A DNA stretch of 64,000 bases from NCBI GenBank assembly GCA_020637775.1, contig JACKJV010000011.1, forward strand, positions 1 to 64,000, written 5' to 3'. A program made the translations under genes and the position numbers. This document shows, in pieces, positions 1-8,622 of this stretch. The notes below the pieces were generated by a model that was not told where the DNA came from, did no database searches, and saw nothing but the letters and a program-made list of their open reading frames with translations. This DNA is from Brucellaceae bacterium. GTDB taxonomy: Bacteria > Pseudomonadota > Alphaproteobacteria > Rhizobiales > Rhizobiaceae. Numbering within the stretch: the first letter of the stretch is position 1; each line of letters starts with the position of its first letter.

Positions 1-691
1 ATGCCGACAAGATAGACCGGCGCACCGGCAAGGCCGAGCGCCAAGCGTTCCTCCGTGATCATGCCGCCGGCCAGGACATTGGCCAGTGTTGCCATTTCCG
101 TGATCAGGAGCAGCGCGAGCAGGTGGCGCGGATCACGCCTTGCGGTTCGGGCGAGGCCATCCAGTAAAGCACGGGCGGCGGGCCGGGAATGCCGGCAATG
201 CCGCCCAGGAAGCCGGCAACAGCGCCGACGCCACCGGACAGGACCGGCGGGCGCGGACCATGGTAGCGCCAGCCCGATGCCAACGCCACGAGGGCGGCAA
301 GCACGCCGAGGCAGATCACCCACCGCAGGACCAGCGGGTCGCCGTGCCGTAGCACGGCGAGGCCCGCGGGCAGCAGGAGGACCGCACCGGCGGCCAGCGG
401 CAGGACTTCACGCCAGCGGGCGTATCTGAGAGCGGGCAGAGCGGCGGGAAGCTGCGGCAGGCTGTCGACAATGGCGATCACGACGACGGCGGTGACGGGA
501 TCATGGGTGGCCGCAAGGACCGGTATGGCAACCATGCCGGTGCCGAAGCCGGAGAAGCCGCGCACGAGGCCGGCCAGCAGCAGCACTGCGAGGACTGCGG
601 CCAGCGTGATGTCGAAAGTGGGAAAGGCCATGCATCGGACCGTGCTTGCGAATGTCTTCCTGCCATAGAGCAGGCCGTGCGGACTTGCCAT
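1..691 (-). pseudogene. TauE/SafE-family permease, frameshifted and cut by the window edge
   Basis: This is a membrane permease of the TauE/SafE (sulfite/organosulfonate exporter-like) family. The N-terminal part reads as hydrophobic helices with the family's [13 protein letters not shown] loop near the first helix and a GGIAGIPGPP motif in the second half. The first frame ends at a stop at position 104. A shift of one base near 121-126 restores a good membrane frame (LLALLLITEMATLANVLAGG) that continues to the left edge. A single C missing from an ACC-CTG context would explain this, so it is either a real inactivating frameshift or a sequence error. The start at 691 has an AAGGA ribosome-binding site 9 bases upstream; 631 is the alternative start. 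It is divergent from ruvC. Confidence 0.7.
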
Positions 692-796
692 GGATATTCC
701 TTCCCTGGCGGCTGCGCCTCCTTCCATCGCTTGCATGTTTCTGATTTGTTCACTTTTCGCTGGCAAGGCTGGCCGGAATGGAACAAGGTGGCGTGC

Positions 797-1312
797 ATGG
801 GACAGGCGATTCGAATCATCGGTATCGATCCGGGCTTGCGGAACATGGGTTGGGGCGTGATCGAGACGCTCGGCAACTCGCTGCGTTTCGTGGCATCCGG
901 CACGGTGCGATCGGACGGCAAGGCGGATCTGGCCAGCAGGCTGTGCCAGTTGCATGACGGGCTGGCGGATGTGCTGCATCAGCATCGTCCGGACGAGGCG
1001 GCTGTCGAGGTGACCTTCGTCAACAAGGACGCAACCGCCACGCTGAAACTCGGGCAGGCGCGCGGCATCGCGATGCTGGTTCCGGCGCGGGCCGGGCTGG
1101 CGGTGGCGGAATATGCTCCCAATGCGGTCAAGAAATCCGTGATCGGGGTCGGTCACGGCGACAAGAAGCAGATCCAGATGATGCTCAAGGTGCTGATGCC
1201 GCGCGCCAGCTTCGAAAGCGACGATGCGGCGGACGCGCTCGCCATCGCCATCTGCCATGCGCATAACCGGGTGGGCGAGGCGCAGCGGCGCGCGCTGCTG
1301 AAGGCGGTGTGA
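797..1312 (+). CDS. ruvC: Holliday junction resolvase RuvC
   Basis: Endonuclease that cuts Holliday junctions symmetrically after RuvAB branch migration. The 171-residue product is close to the usual 173. The four acidic catalytic residues of the RNase-H-like fold are recognisable: D11 in GIDPG, E71 in VEVTF, and D143/D146 in SDDAADALA. The ATG at 797 is preferred because it places the IIGIDPG strand at the normal distance from the N terminus; the open frame continues upstream but that part resembles nothing. It is followed one base after its stop by ruvA, so the two are almost certainly co-transcribed and translationally coupled. Confidence 0.96.
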   Translation: MGQAIRIIGIDPGLRNMGWGVIETLGNSLRFVASGTVRSDGKADLASRLCQLHDGLADVLHQHRPDEAAVEVTFVNKDATATLKLGQARGIAMLVPARAGLAVAEYAPNAVKKSVIGVGHGDKKQIQMMLKVLMPRASFESDDAADALAIAICHAHNRVGEAQRRALLKAV

Positions 1313-1313
1313 G

Positions 1314-1928
1314 ATGATCGGCAAGCTGAAGGGCACGGTGGACGAGATTGGCGAGGATCACGCGGTGATCGACGTGCATGGCGTGGGCTACGTGGCCTTC
1401 TGCCCGGCGCGCACGCTGGGCAAGCTCAATACCGGCGAGGCGGCGATCCTGTTCATCGAGACCTATGTGCGCGAGGACATGATCCGGCTCTACGGCTTCG
1501 GCTCCGCGCTGGAGCGGGAATGGTTCCGCCTTCTGCAAAGCGTGCAGGGCGTGGGCGCGAAGGTGGCGCTGGCGGTTCTCTCCACGCTGACGCCGCCGGA
1601 ACTGGCCAATGCGATCGCGCTCAAGGACATTGCCATGGTGTCGCGGGCGCCGGGCGTCGGCAAGAAGGTGGCCGAGCGCATCGTCATCGAACTCAAGGCC
1701 AAGGCTCCGGCCCTGGCCGGCGAAGCAGCGGCGTCCATCGGCATGAAGCAGGAAATCGGCGAGGGCGTGGCCTCGGCACCCGTGGCCGACGCGGTGTCGG
1801 CGCTGACCAACCTGGGCTATTCGCGTGACCAGGCCGCCAATGCGGTGGCGGCGGCACTGAAGAGCGCGGGCGAGGATGCGGATTCGGCCAAGCTCATCCG
1901 GCTCGGGCTGAAGGAACTGGCGCGGTGA
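1314..1928 (+). CDS. ruvA: Holliday junction branch migration protein RuvA
   Basis: RuvA forms the tetramer that binds the four-way junction and loads RuvB helicase rings. The 204 residues show the N-terminal OB-fold (begins MIGKLKGTV), two helix-hairpin-helix motifs (QGVGAKVAL and [10 protein letters not shown], roughly residues 75-120), a low-complexity linker and the small C-terminal RuvB-contacting domain (about 155-204, ending in LKELAR). Its start lies one base beyond the ruvC stop, and ruvB follows after 44 bases, giving the classical ruvCAB order. Confidence 0.96.
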   Translation: MIGKLKGTVDEIGEDHAVIDVHGVGYVAFCPARTLGKLNTGEAAILFIETYVREDMIRLYGFGSALEREWFRLLQSVQGVGAKVALAVLSTLTPPELANAIALKDIAMVSRAPGVGKKVAERIVIELKAKAPALAGEAAASIGMKQEIGEGVASAPVADAVSALTNLGYSRDQAANAVAAALKSAGEDADSAKLIRLGLKELAR

Positions 1929-1972
1929 GCGGGCGGCTTGCGCTCCCGGCCCGGCAATGCGAATGAAGCGCC

Positions 1973-3010
1973 ATGACCGAGCCTGACCGCCTCATCTCCG
2001 CCGACAAGCGCGGCGAGGACTTCGACGCCACGCTGCGCCCGCAAACGCTGGACGATTTCACCGGCCAGGCGGCGGCGCGCGCCAATCTCAAGGTCTTCAT
2101 CGAGGCGGCCAAGGCGCGCGGCGAGGCGCTGGACCATGTGCTGTTCGTCGGTCCGCCGGGCCTGGGCAAGACGACGCTGGCGCAGATCATGGCCAAGGAG
2201 CTGGGCGTGAATTTCCGCTCCACCTCCGGTCCGGTCATCGCCAAGGCAGGCGATCTCGCGGCATTGCTGACCAACCTGGAAGAGGGCGACGTTCTCTTCA
2301 TCGACGAGATCCACCGGCTCAATCCGGCGGTGGAGGAGATCCTCTACCCGGCCATGGAGGATTTCCAGCTCGACCTCATCATCGGCGAAGGGCCGGCGGC
2401 GCGCTCGGTGAAGATCGACCTGGCGAAGTTCACGCTGGTCGCTGCCACGACGCGGCTCGGCCTGCTCACCAATCCGCTGCGCGACCGCTTCGGCATACCG
2501 GTGCGGCTGAATTTCTACACGGTGGAGGAACTGGAGCAGATCGTGCGGCGCGGGGCGCGCATCATGGGCCTTCCCATGGCGCAGGACGGGGCGACAGAAA
2601 TCGCGCGGCGTTCGCGCGGTACGCCGCGCATTGCAGGCCGCCTGTTGCGCCGTGTGCGCGACTTTGCCGAAGTGGCGCGCGCGGACAGCGTGACCCGCGT
2701 GGTCGCCGACGAGGCGCTGACCCGGCTGGAGGTCGACGGCATGGGCCTCGACCAGCTCGACCGGCGCTATCTCAATCTCATCGCACGCAATTTCGGTGGC
2801 GGGCCGGTGGGGATCGAAACCATCGCGGCGGCGCTTTCGGAACCGCGGGACGCCATCGAGGACATCATCGAGCCCTATCTCATCCAGCAGGGCTTCATAC
2901 AGCGCACGCCGCGCGGGCGGGTTTTGACCGGCAACGCCTGGGCGCATCTCGGGCTGGCGGCGCCAAAGGACATCGCCAGCGCCCAGGTCAATCTGTTCGA
3001 CGACGAGTAA
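1973..3010 (+). CDS. ruvB: Holliday junction branch migration helicase RuvB
   Basis: AAA+ ATPase motor of branch migration. Walker A is at residues 60-68 (GPPGLGKTT), Walker B at 110-114 (IDEIH), sensor 1 in VAATTR, and the PLRDRFG arginine-finger segment follows. The C-terminal winged-helix domain contains [10 protein letters not shown]. At 345 residues it is full length. It is the last gene of the ruvCAB run. The next 128 bases are AT-rich and probably carry the promoter for the downstream transpeptidase gene. Confidence 0.97.
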   Translation: MTEPDRLISADKRGEDFDATLRPQTLDDFTGQAAARANLKVFIEAAKARGEALDHVLFVGPPGLGKTTLAQIMAKELGVNFRSTSGPVIAKAGDLAALLTNLEEGDVLFIDEIHRLNPAVEEILYPAMEDFQLDLIIGEGPAARSVKIDLAKFTLVAATTRLGLLTNPLRDRFGIPVRLNFYTVEELEQIVRRGARIMGLPMAQDGATEIARRSRGTPRIAGRLLRRVRDFAEVARADSVTRVVADEALTRLEVDGMGLDQLDRRYLNLIARNFGGGPVGIETIAAALSEPRDAIEDIIEPYLIQQGFIQRTPRGRVLTGNAWAHLGLAAPKDIASAQVNLFDDE

Positions 3011-3138
3011 AACGGAATCACGGAATCATTTTTTCCGGAATTGAACAAGTCGATTATCAATAGATAAACACGTCTACTTGAAAGTTCCGCAGCCTGGCTC
3101 GAAAATCATTTCAGTATTTTCGAAATAAGAGGTTCTTT

Positions 3139-4131
3139 ATGCGGATGGCGAACCTTTCAAGGCGGTCTTTCGTGGCGATGCTCGCCGGCGCGGGCGTCAC
3201 GTTTGCAGGCGGGCTGAGCCTCGGCCGGGAGGTCATGAAGGACATCGCCGACCTGAAGCCGGGCGAGTTCACCTGGCATCCCGAACGGGCACCGGAAGGC
3301 CCGCTGACCATAGTGGTTTCGCTTCCCGAGCAGCGCGTCCATGTCTATCGCAATGGTGTGCGCATCGCCGTCTCCACCTGCTCCACCGGCAAGCCGGGGC
3401 ATGAGACGCCCACCGGCGTCTTCGTGATCCTGCAGAAGGACAAGAACCACCATTCCTCCACCTACAACAATGCACCCATGCCGAACATGAACCGGCTGAC
3501 CTGGTCCGGCGTTGCCCTGCATGCCGGCAAGCTGCCGGGTTATCCGGCCAGCCACGGTTGCGTGCGGCTGCCGATGCAGTTTTCCGAACGCCTCTTCACC
3601 GTTACTCATCTCGGCACGCCGGTGATCATTGCCGGCTCGCATTCGGACCCATGGGAGCTGACCCATCCGGGCATGGTACTGGGGGCCTATGCGGAATCCG
3701 AGTTCGAACAGGTGCTTGCGGGACTTGACGGCAAGAAGCATCCCGCCGACTGGGCGGAAGCCGAGCGTAATCCGGTGCACACGGTGGTCGCGTCGTCGGC
3801 CGACCGGCTGATCGAACTGATCGAGAATGACGGGATCATCGCCCGCTCCAAACTGGGCATTTCCGGAAGTCCGACACTCGGCTCCCATGTCTTCGTGCTC
3901 AATGGCGCCCACAATGAAACGCGCGGCATGCACTGGTCAGCCATCAGCCATCATCACGAAGCCGGCGCCGGACCGGGATCAAGCGACATCATGCGCCGTT
4001 TGCAGGCCGACAACAGCTTCGTCCAGGCGATGACGCGGCGGCTGCATCCGGGGATGATCTTCATCACAACCGACGCGCCGCTGACGCCGGACCGCAGATC
4101 AGGGCGCGATTTCGTCATTGCAACGAGTTGA
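3139..4131 (+). CDS. L,D-transpeptidase (YkuD domain) with Tat-like signal and long C-terminal extension
   Basis: Exported peptidoglycan-modifying enzyme of the YkuD family, which forms 3-3 crosslinks or attaches proteins to the wall through a catalytic cysteine. The N terminus has a twin-arginine-like segment (LSRRSF, residues 6-11) before a short hydrophobic stretch. The YkuD domain covers about 55-165, with catalytic motif SHGCVRL (C141, H139, R143) and an upstream ALHAG histidine. About 165 residues follow the catalytic domain, longer than in minimal YkuD proteins; I recognise no domain there, although the extension ends in a regular alpha/beta-looking segment. An AGAGG-like ribosome-binding site precedes the ATG. 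It is probably monocistronic or leads the two following small envelope genes. Confidence 0.88.
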   Translation: MRMANLSRRSFVAMLAGAGVTFAGGLSLGREVMKDIADLKPGEFTWHPERAPEGPLTIVVSLPEQRVHVYRNGVRIAVSTCSTGKPGHETPTGVFVILQKDKNHHSSTYNNAPMPNMNRLTWSGVALHAGKLPGYPASHGCVRLPMQFSERLFTVTHLGTPVIIAGSHSDPWELTHPGMVLGAYAESEFEQVLAGLDGKKHPADWAEAERNPVHTVVASSADRLIELIENDGIIARSKLGISGSPTLGSHVFVLNGAHNETRGMHWSAISHHHEAGAGPGSSDIMRRLQADNSFVQAMTRRLHPGMIFITTDAPLTPDRRSGRDFVIATS

Positions 4132-4170
4132 CAGATTGCGGCGGATCCGCGCCGGCAGCGAAAGGAACAC

Positions 4171-4512
4171 ATGATGATACAATCCCTGCATCGCGGCGCT
4201 GCCGCGCTTCTCGTTCCGCTTGCCCTTGCCTCATGCGCCGAGACTTCGTCGAGGGCCCCTGAACCCGCGCTTGCGCCCCTGCCAGCGACCGCGCCAATGC
4301 GCACGGGAAGCCAGGCGGATGAGGGCGCCTGCGAGCGGGCCGTCACGCAGGCGTCCAACAATCCGGACGTCGTCACGCTCAGCTCGGAATTCTCGCAGGC
4401 CAATACGCTGGTGATTGTCGGGGTCGGTCCGCAGCGTGCGCAATGGCGCTGCCTGGTGTCCAGGGGCCGCGTCGCCGAGGTCATGTCGATGACGGATGAA
4501 GGGGCGCTGTGA
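4171..4512 (+). CDS. small putative lipoprotein, function unknown
   Basis: A 113-residue product with a short hydrophobic signal and a lipobox-like LASC (Cys22), followed by a Pro/Ala-rich spacer and a compact region with two more cysteines (near ACERAV and WRCLV). The pattern suggests a membrane-anchored periplasmic protein with a disulfide. The start has two consecutive ATG codons (4171, 4174) with AAAGGAACAC just upstream. It lies 39 bases after the transpeptidase gene on the same strand and before another exported protein, so an envelope role is plausible. I do not recognise the family. Confidence 0.7.
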   Translation: MMIQSLHRGAAALLVPLALASCAETSSRAPEPALAPLPATAPMRTGSQADEGACERAVTQASNNPDVVTLSSEFSQANTLVIVGVGPQRAQWRCLVSRGRVAEVMSMTDEGAL

Positions 4513-4561
4513 CGAACCGGTTGGCCAAAGGGCCTCTTTGAGACTTCATGGAGAACAGGTC

Positions 4562-5335
4562 ATGAAAAAGCGTGTCATGGGAAACATCGCATTCGCCGCC
4601 GTGGCGGGCTTTCTTCTTGCCGCACCGGTTACCTTGGCACAGGATATCCGGAAGGAAACCGTTCATTTCAAGGCGGGAACCTCCGGCACGACAATACAGG
4701 GCCGGATCAAGGGTTATGAATCCGTCTCCTACCTGCTCGGCGCGAAAGCGGGGCAGGTCATGCATGCAAGGTTGTCGACCCGGCACGGCGCAACCTATTT
4801 CAACATCTACGGTCCGGGCAAGGGGCCCGGTGACGAAGCAATCGCGGTCTCGGACCGCAGCGATCCGATCAACACGTTCGAAGGCGTTCTTCCCGAAGAC
4901 GGCAACTACACCATTTCCGTCTACATGATGCGCTCGGCGGCACGCCGGAACGAGGTTTCGGACTATTCGCTGGACATTTCCATCGGCGGCAAGGCCGCGG
5001 CCGCGGCGGCCGGCAATCCGGGTGACGCCACAGTGGCGGGCGCGGATTTCAATGCGACCGGCCAGCTTCCCTGCGCGCGCCATGCCGGCCAGCCAATGGG
5101 CCAGTGTTCCTTTGGCGTGACACGGCAAGGCAACGGCAACGGGGCGATTACGGTTTTCTGGCCTGATGGCGGAAGCCGCGTGATCTTCTTCGAGATGAAC
5201 ACACCGGCCTCTTTCGACAAGGCGCAGGCTGACGGCGATGCGGAAATGGAGGTGGGCAGCAATGCCGACCTTTATCTCGTGACGATCGGAAACCAGCGCT
5301 TCGAGATTCCCGAAGCGGTCATGACCGGGGGTTGA
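4562..5335 (+). CDS. secreted protein of unknown function, conserved-looking in alphaproteobacteria
   Basis: The 257-residue product has a classical signal peptide (MKKRVMGN... ending near LAQD). An N-terminal beta-rich domain (about 25-150) looks like a beta-sandwich of the kind found in bacterial pre-peptidase C-terminal domains (IKGYESVSYLL, GNYTISVYM). An alanine-rich linker (about 164-172) leads to a C-terminal module with a Cys pair (LPCAR, GQCSFGV) that ends RFEIPEAV. I recall this C-terminal module from many uncharacterised alphaproteobacterial secreted proteins. GGAGA lies 8 bases before the chosen ATG; an earlier in-frame start at 4496 would lose the signal peptide. Function unknown. 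Confidence 0.75.
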   Translation: MKKRVMGNIAFAAVAGFLLAAPVTLAQDIRKETVHFKAGTSGTTIQGRIKGYESVSYLLGAKAGQVMHARLSTRHGATYFNIYGPGKGPGDEAIAVSDRSDPINTFEGVLPEDGNYTISVYMMRSAARRNEVSDYSLDISIGGKAAAAAAGNPGDATVAGADFNATGQLPCARHAGQPMGQCSFGVTRQGNGNGAITVFWPDGGSRVIFFEMNTPASFDKAQADGDAEMEVGSNADLYLVTIGNQRFEIPEAVMTGG

Positions 5336-5380
5336 AGCCCTTTCGCGGGCGGTGACACGCGGTCGCTTTTCCCTGCCCTT

Positions 5381-6628
5381 TTACCGCGGAGCCAGGACCC
5401 GCACCACGTCGCGCACGTCCGACTCGGCGGGGCGGCTTTCGAATTCCTCGAAGACGCCGAAAGCGCCGCCATAACCCCACATGGACCAGGCGAAGCCGTG
5501 GCTTTCGGCAAGGCCGATCATGTCGCGATAATAGGCAGCGCGCCATTTCGGATCGGTGCGGAAATCATGGTCGTATTCCTGGCGGATCATGCCGAACTCG
5601 CCGAGCAGGATATTGCCGGGATCGATGCCATGGGACTTTGCCCAGCGGTCGACGATTACGAAGGGTTCCGCCATGACCGCGCGCAGCTTTTCCGGCGTGG
5701 CGATCTTCTCCAGCTCCTCCTCGACGAAGGCGATGATGCCGGAGCGGCGAAGAAAAGGCGCTTCGGCGCGGACACGGGCGCGAATGGCCGCCAGGGCCTC
5801 GTCCACCGCCGCCTTGTTTTCGCCGAAGGGCGGGTAAGGCAGGCCGGTGGCATAGGGGCTGACATCGCCGGTCCAGCCCGCGCCCTGATGGGTGAGGATG
5901 AAGGGCGCATAGGAGTGGAATGACCAGATCAGATTGCTGCCCCGGAAATCGCCCGGCTGCAGCGCGGCAAGACCCTCGGCACTGCCCCAGCAGGCACCCG
6001 ACAGGACGAGCGTCGTATCCAGCGCGGCGGCGCGGGCGGCGGCGAAGAGGCGCTTCAGCTTGTCCGCCCATGCGGCCGCCTCCACGCCCTCGCATCCGGT
6101 CACCGGTTCGTTCATCAGTTCCAAGGCGACGTGCCGCGGATCGAATTCGCCGGCAAGACTGGCCATGCGGCGGACAATGGCGACATAGTCGTCGAACAGC
6201 GCATTTCTTTCCAGCACCTCGACAGTGCCGATGGCGCGGTTCGGGCCGGCGGGGATCGTGTGGAGGTCGAGAATGACGTTCAGCCGGGCTTCGAGGGCGA
6301 GCGCGACAGCGTCGCGAACCGAATCGTAGAGGTCCGAGCGCAAGTCTCTCGTCGCGGGCGAGAGGAAAACCGAGGGATCGACCGGGATGCGCACCATGTC
6401 GAAGCCGGATGCGCGGATGGCTTCCAGTTCAGCGCGGCCGATGAACCGTCGCCATTCGGGAAAGGGCAGGATCGCGTCGCGGTCGCTCCAGCGGCTTTCG
6501 TCCGGCCATGTCACCCAGAGGTCCAGCGAAATGCCGCGGCCGGGCTTGAACGTGGCTGCGCCCGCCACGACCGTGAGGCCGAAGACGAGGGCCAGCGCGG
6601 CGGCAAGGGTCTTGATCACGGCTTTCAT
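5381..6628 (-). CDS. secreted glycoside hydrolase family 5 (cellulase-fold) enzyme
   Basis: Exported endo-acting beta-glycosidase of the GH5 TIM-barrel family. After a signal peptide (about 1-25) the catalytic domain shows MVRIPVD, DLHTIP, the acid/base motif LMNEP (E174), WSFHSY (H238/Y240) and the nucleophile motif GEFGM (E344). All are at the expected strand ends, so the enzyme looks intact at 415 residues. The substrate (cellulose, a cell-wall glucan or an own-surface polymer) cannot be told from sequence. ATG 6628 is preferred over 6637 because a GGGA motif is better spaced. It is convergent with the upstream secreted protein and divergent from ybgC, sharing a 75-base intergenic region. 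Confidence 0.85.
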   Translation of the reverse strand: MKAVIKTLAAALALVFGLTVVAGAATFKPGRGISLDLWVTWPDESRWSDRDAILPFPEWRRFIGRAELEAIRASGFDMVRIPVDPSVFLSPATRDLRSDLYDSVRDAVALALEARLNVILDLHTIPAGPNRAIGTVEVLERNALFDDYVAIVRRMASLAGEFDPRHVALELMNEPVTGCEGVEAAAWADKLKRLFAAARAAALDTTLVLSGACWGSAEGLAALQPGDFRGSNLIWSFHSYAPFILTHQGAGWTGDVSPYATGLPYPPFGENKAAVDEALAAIRARVRAEAPFLRRSGIIAFVEEELEKIATPEKLRAVMAEPFVIVDRWAKSHGIDPGNILLGEFGMIRQEYDHDFRTDPKWRAAYYRDMIGLAESHGFAWSMWGYGGAFGVFEEFESRPAESDVRDVVRVLAPR

Positions 6629-6703
6629 CAATGCCATCCCGATGCGGTGCGTTGGGCACAATGTGGCATGGAACCGGCGGCGGGCAAGCGAGGCAGGGCA
6701 GCA

Positions 6704-7174
6704 ATGACGGCACATGGTAAACCGGCAGAGGGTCTTGCGGCGCCGCTGGCCGGCGAAGTGACGGACGGGGTGCACCGGCTCCTTGCCCGGGTCTATTATG
6801 CCGATACGGATTTCTCAGGCGTCGTCTACCACGCCCGCTATCTGGAATTCCTGGAGCGCGGGCGCTCCGATTTCCTGCGGCTGGCGGGGGTGCATCACAC
6901 CGACCTGGCAGAGGGCAGCCTTGGCGAGAAGATCGTGTGGGTGGTCCGGCGCATGGAGATCGATTTCCGCCAGCCGGCGCGTATCGACGACGTGCTGGAG
7001 ATCGAGACCCGGACGGACAGCATTTCGGGCGCGCGGATCTTCATGGCGCAGCGCATCCTGCGCGGGCAAGACGTGCTGATCGAGGCGCGGGTGGAGGCCG
7101 CCATCATGTCGGAGACGGGGCGGCCGCGCCGCTTCCCGAAAGACTGGAAGGCGATCTTCCTGCCGGACGGCTGA
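6704..7174 (+). CDS. ybgC: Tol-Pal-associated acyl-CoA thioesterase YbgC
   Basis: Hotdog-fold thioesterase of the YbgC/4-hydroxybenzoyl-CoA thioesterase family, normally the first gene of the tol-pal cluster. The signature YYADTDFSGVVYHARYLEF, with the conserved aspartate and VVYH motif, lies at about residues 27-46. The 156-residue length with the start at 6704 has an AGGCAGGG ribosome-binding site; an in-frame ATG at 6668 would add 12 residues. A 244-base gap separates it from tolQ, larger than in many relatives, so tolQ probably has its own promoter. Confidence 0.9.
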   Translation: MTAHGKPAEGLAAPLAGEVTDGVHRLLARVYYADTDFSGVVYHARYLEFLERGRSDFLRLAGVHHTDLAEGSLGEKIVWVVRRMEIDFRQPARIDDVLEIETRTDSISGARIFMAQRILRGQDVLIEARVEAAIMSETGRPRRFPKDWKAIFLPDG

Positions 7175-7208
7175 AGTCCCTTCACCGGGCGGGCGCAAGA
7201 GCCCCTAA

Positions 7209-7223
7209 CGGATCGTTAACCAT
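7209..7223. promoter_or_regulatory. TTAACC-containing element upstream of tolQ (possible CtrA half-site)
   Basis: CGGATCGTTAACCAT lies about 195 bases before tolQ. The core TTAACCAT matches the CtrA half-site, and CGGATC-R-TTAACC recurs upstream of pal at 11141. The rest of the 7175-7418 intergenic region shows no gene I can support. Confidence 0.3.
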
Positions 7224-7418
7224 GAACGGCCATGCTGTGCGGCAGGTGCCGTGTGATCCGCGTGCGCCATTGTTTGACCACGATTTGCCCGGAAAAGGCC
7301 CGCAATGGCATGCTTTTGATTAAAAGCGCTGCGAATTCCGGATAGCCACGAAACATCAGGCCGGGACACCCCGAACAAGGCGATGGGTGCGCCCGGCGGC
7401 CAAGGGAACGATACCGAA

Positions 7419-8141
7419 ATGGAACAACTGGCTCTGGCGGCCCCCAACGCCGACGTCTCCATCTGGGGCCTGTTCATGCAGGCCGGCTGGGTTGTCAAAC
7501 TGGTCATGATCGGGCTGCTCCTCGCCTCGATCTGGACCTGGGCGATCATCGTGGACAAGATGATCGCCTTTTCGCGCATGCGGCTGGCGCTGAACCGGTT
7601 CGAGGAGATCTTCTGGTCCGGCCAGTCGCTCGAAGAGCTTTACAAAACGTTGTCCGAGCGCAAGACCGCCGGCATGGGCGCCATTTTCGTGGCCGCCATG
7701 CGGGAATGGAAAAAGAGTTTCGAGAAGGGCGCGCGTTCGCCCATGGCCTTGCAGACACGTATCGACAAGGCGATGGACCTGGCGCTGGGGCGCGAGATGG
7801 AACGGCTTGAAAGCCGGCTCGGCTTCCTGGCGACGATCGGTTCGGCCGGCCCGTTCATCGGCCTGTTCGGCACGGTCGTCGGCATCATGACCTCGTTCCA
7901 GGCGATTGCCGGATCGAAATCCACCAATCTGGCCGTGGTGGCGCCGGGTATCGCCGAGGCGCTTCTGGCCACCGCCATGGGTCTTCTGGCGGCGATTCCC
8001 GCCGTCGTTGCCTACAACAAGCTGACATCGGATGCCGGCAAACTGGGCACGCGGATGGAAGGGTTCGCCGACGAATTCTCCGCCATCCTGTCGCGCCAGA
8101 TCGACGAGCGCAGCCACGTGCGCGCGCAGGCGGCCGAATGA
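7419..8141 (+). CDS. tolQ: Tol-Pal system inner-membrane protein TolQ
   Basis: Proton-channel subunit of the Tol-Pal envelope constriction machine (MotA/TolQ/ExbB family), working with TolR and TolA. Three membrane segments are visible: about 20-44, and the paired helices around the conserved TIGSAGPFIGLFGTVVGIM and PGIAEALLATAMGLLAAIPA stretches. The large cytoplasmic loop lies between the first and second. The ATG at 7419 is preceded by AAGGGA; an alternative in-frame ATG at 7383 would add 12 residues. tolR follows after 25 bases. Confidence 0.96.
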   Translation: MEQLALAAPNADVSIWGLFMQAGWVVKLVMIGLLLASIWTWAIIVDKMIAFSRMRLALNRFEEIFWSGQSLEELYKTLSERKTAGMGAIFVAAMREWKKSFEKGARSPMALQTRIDKAMDLALGREMERLESRLGFLATIGSAGPFIGLFGTVVGIMTSFQAIAGSKSTNLAVVAPGIAEALLATAMGLLAAIPAVVAYNKLTSDAGKLGTRMEGFADEFSAILSRQIDERSHVRAQAAE

Positions 8142-8166
8142 GACCGGAGCCAGGGAGAAAGACGCC

Positions 8167-8619
8167 ATGGGCATGAGCATGGGACGGGCAGCCGCTTCAT
8201 CGCGTGGCCACAGGCGGCGCGGGCGGCGTCATGCCATGATGTCGGAAATCAACGTCACGCCCTTCGTGGACGTGATGCTGGTGCTGCTCATCATCTTCAT
8301 GGTGGCCGCGCCGCTGCTGACCACCGGCGTGCCCGTGGACCTGCCGGAAACCGATGCCGCGCCGATGAATTCGGAAAACCAGCCGCTCGTGGTGTCGGTC
8401 GACGGGCAGGGGCGCATCTTCATCCAGGAAGAAGAGATCGCCTATGAGGATCTGGTCGCCAAGTTGCAGGCGATCCGCTCCACCGGTTCGGATGCACGCA
8501 TCTTCGTGCGCGGCGACAAGGCCATCGATTACGGGACGGTGATGCGCGTGATGGCGCGCATCCAGGCCGGCGGCTTCTCCAATGTCGGCCTCGTCACCCT
8601 CCAGGAGGACAATGGCTGA
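8167..8619 (+). CDS. tolR: Tol-Pal system protein TolR
   Basis: ExbD/TolR-family single-span protein that couples proton flow to TolA. A basic N-terminal tail (RRRGRRHA) precedes EINVTPFVDVMLVLLIIFMV, which includes the conserved proton-pathway aspartate D35 inside the membrane helix. The periplasmic domain follows to residue 150 and contains the dimerisation strand GFSNVGLVT. A GGGAGAAAG ribosome-binding site precedes the start. tolA begins three bases after the stop. Confidence 0.95.
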   Translation: MGMSMGRAAASSRGHRRRGRRHAMMSEINVTPFVDVMLVLLIIFMVAAPLLTTGVPVDLPETDAAPMNSENQPLVVSVDGQGRIFIQEEEIAYEDLVAKLQAIRSTGSDARIFVRGDKAIDYGTVMRVMARIQAGGFSNVGLVTLQEDNG

Positions 8620-8622
8620 GCG

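Noticed and set aside
104..1336. A 410-residue reverse-strand open frame covering the TauE gene and ruvC
   Set aside because: Its first two thirds are antisense to ruvC and show no domain; only the part after 691 is the permease.
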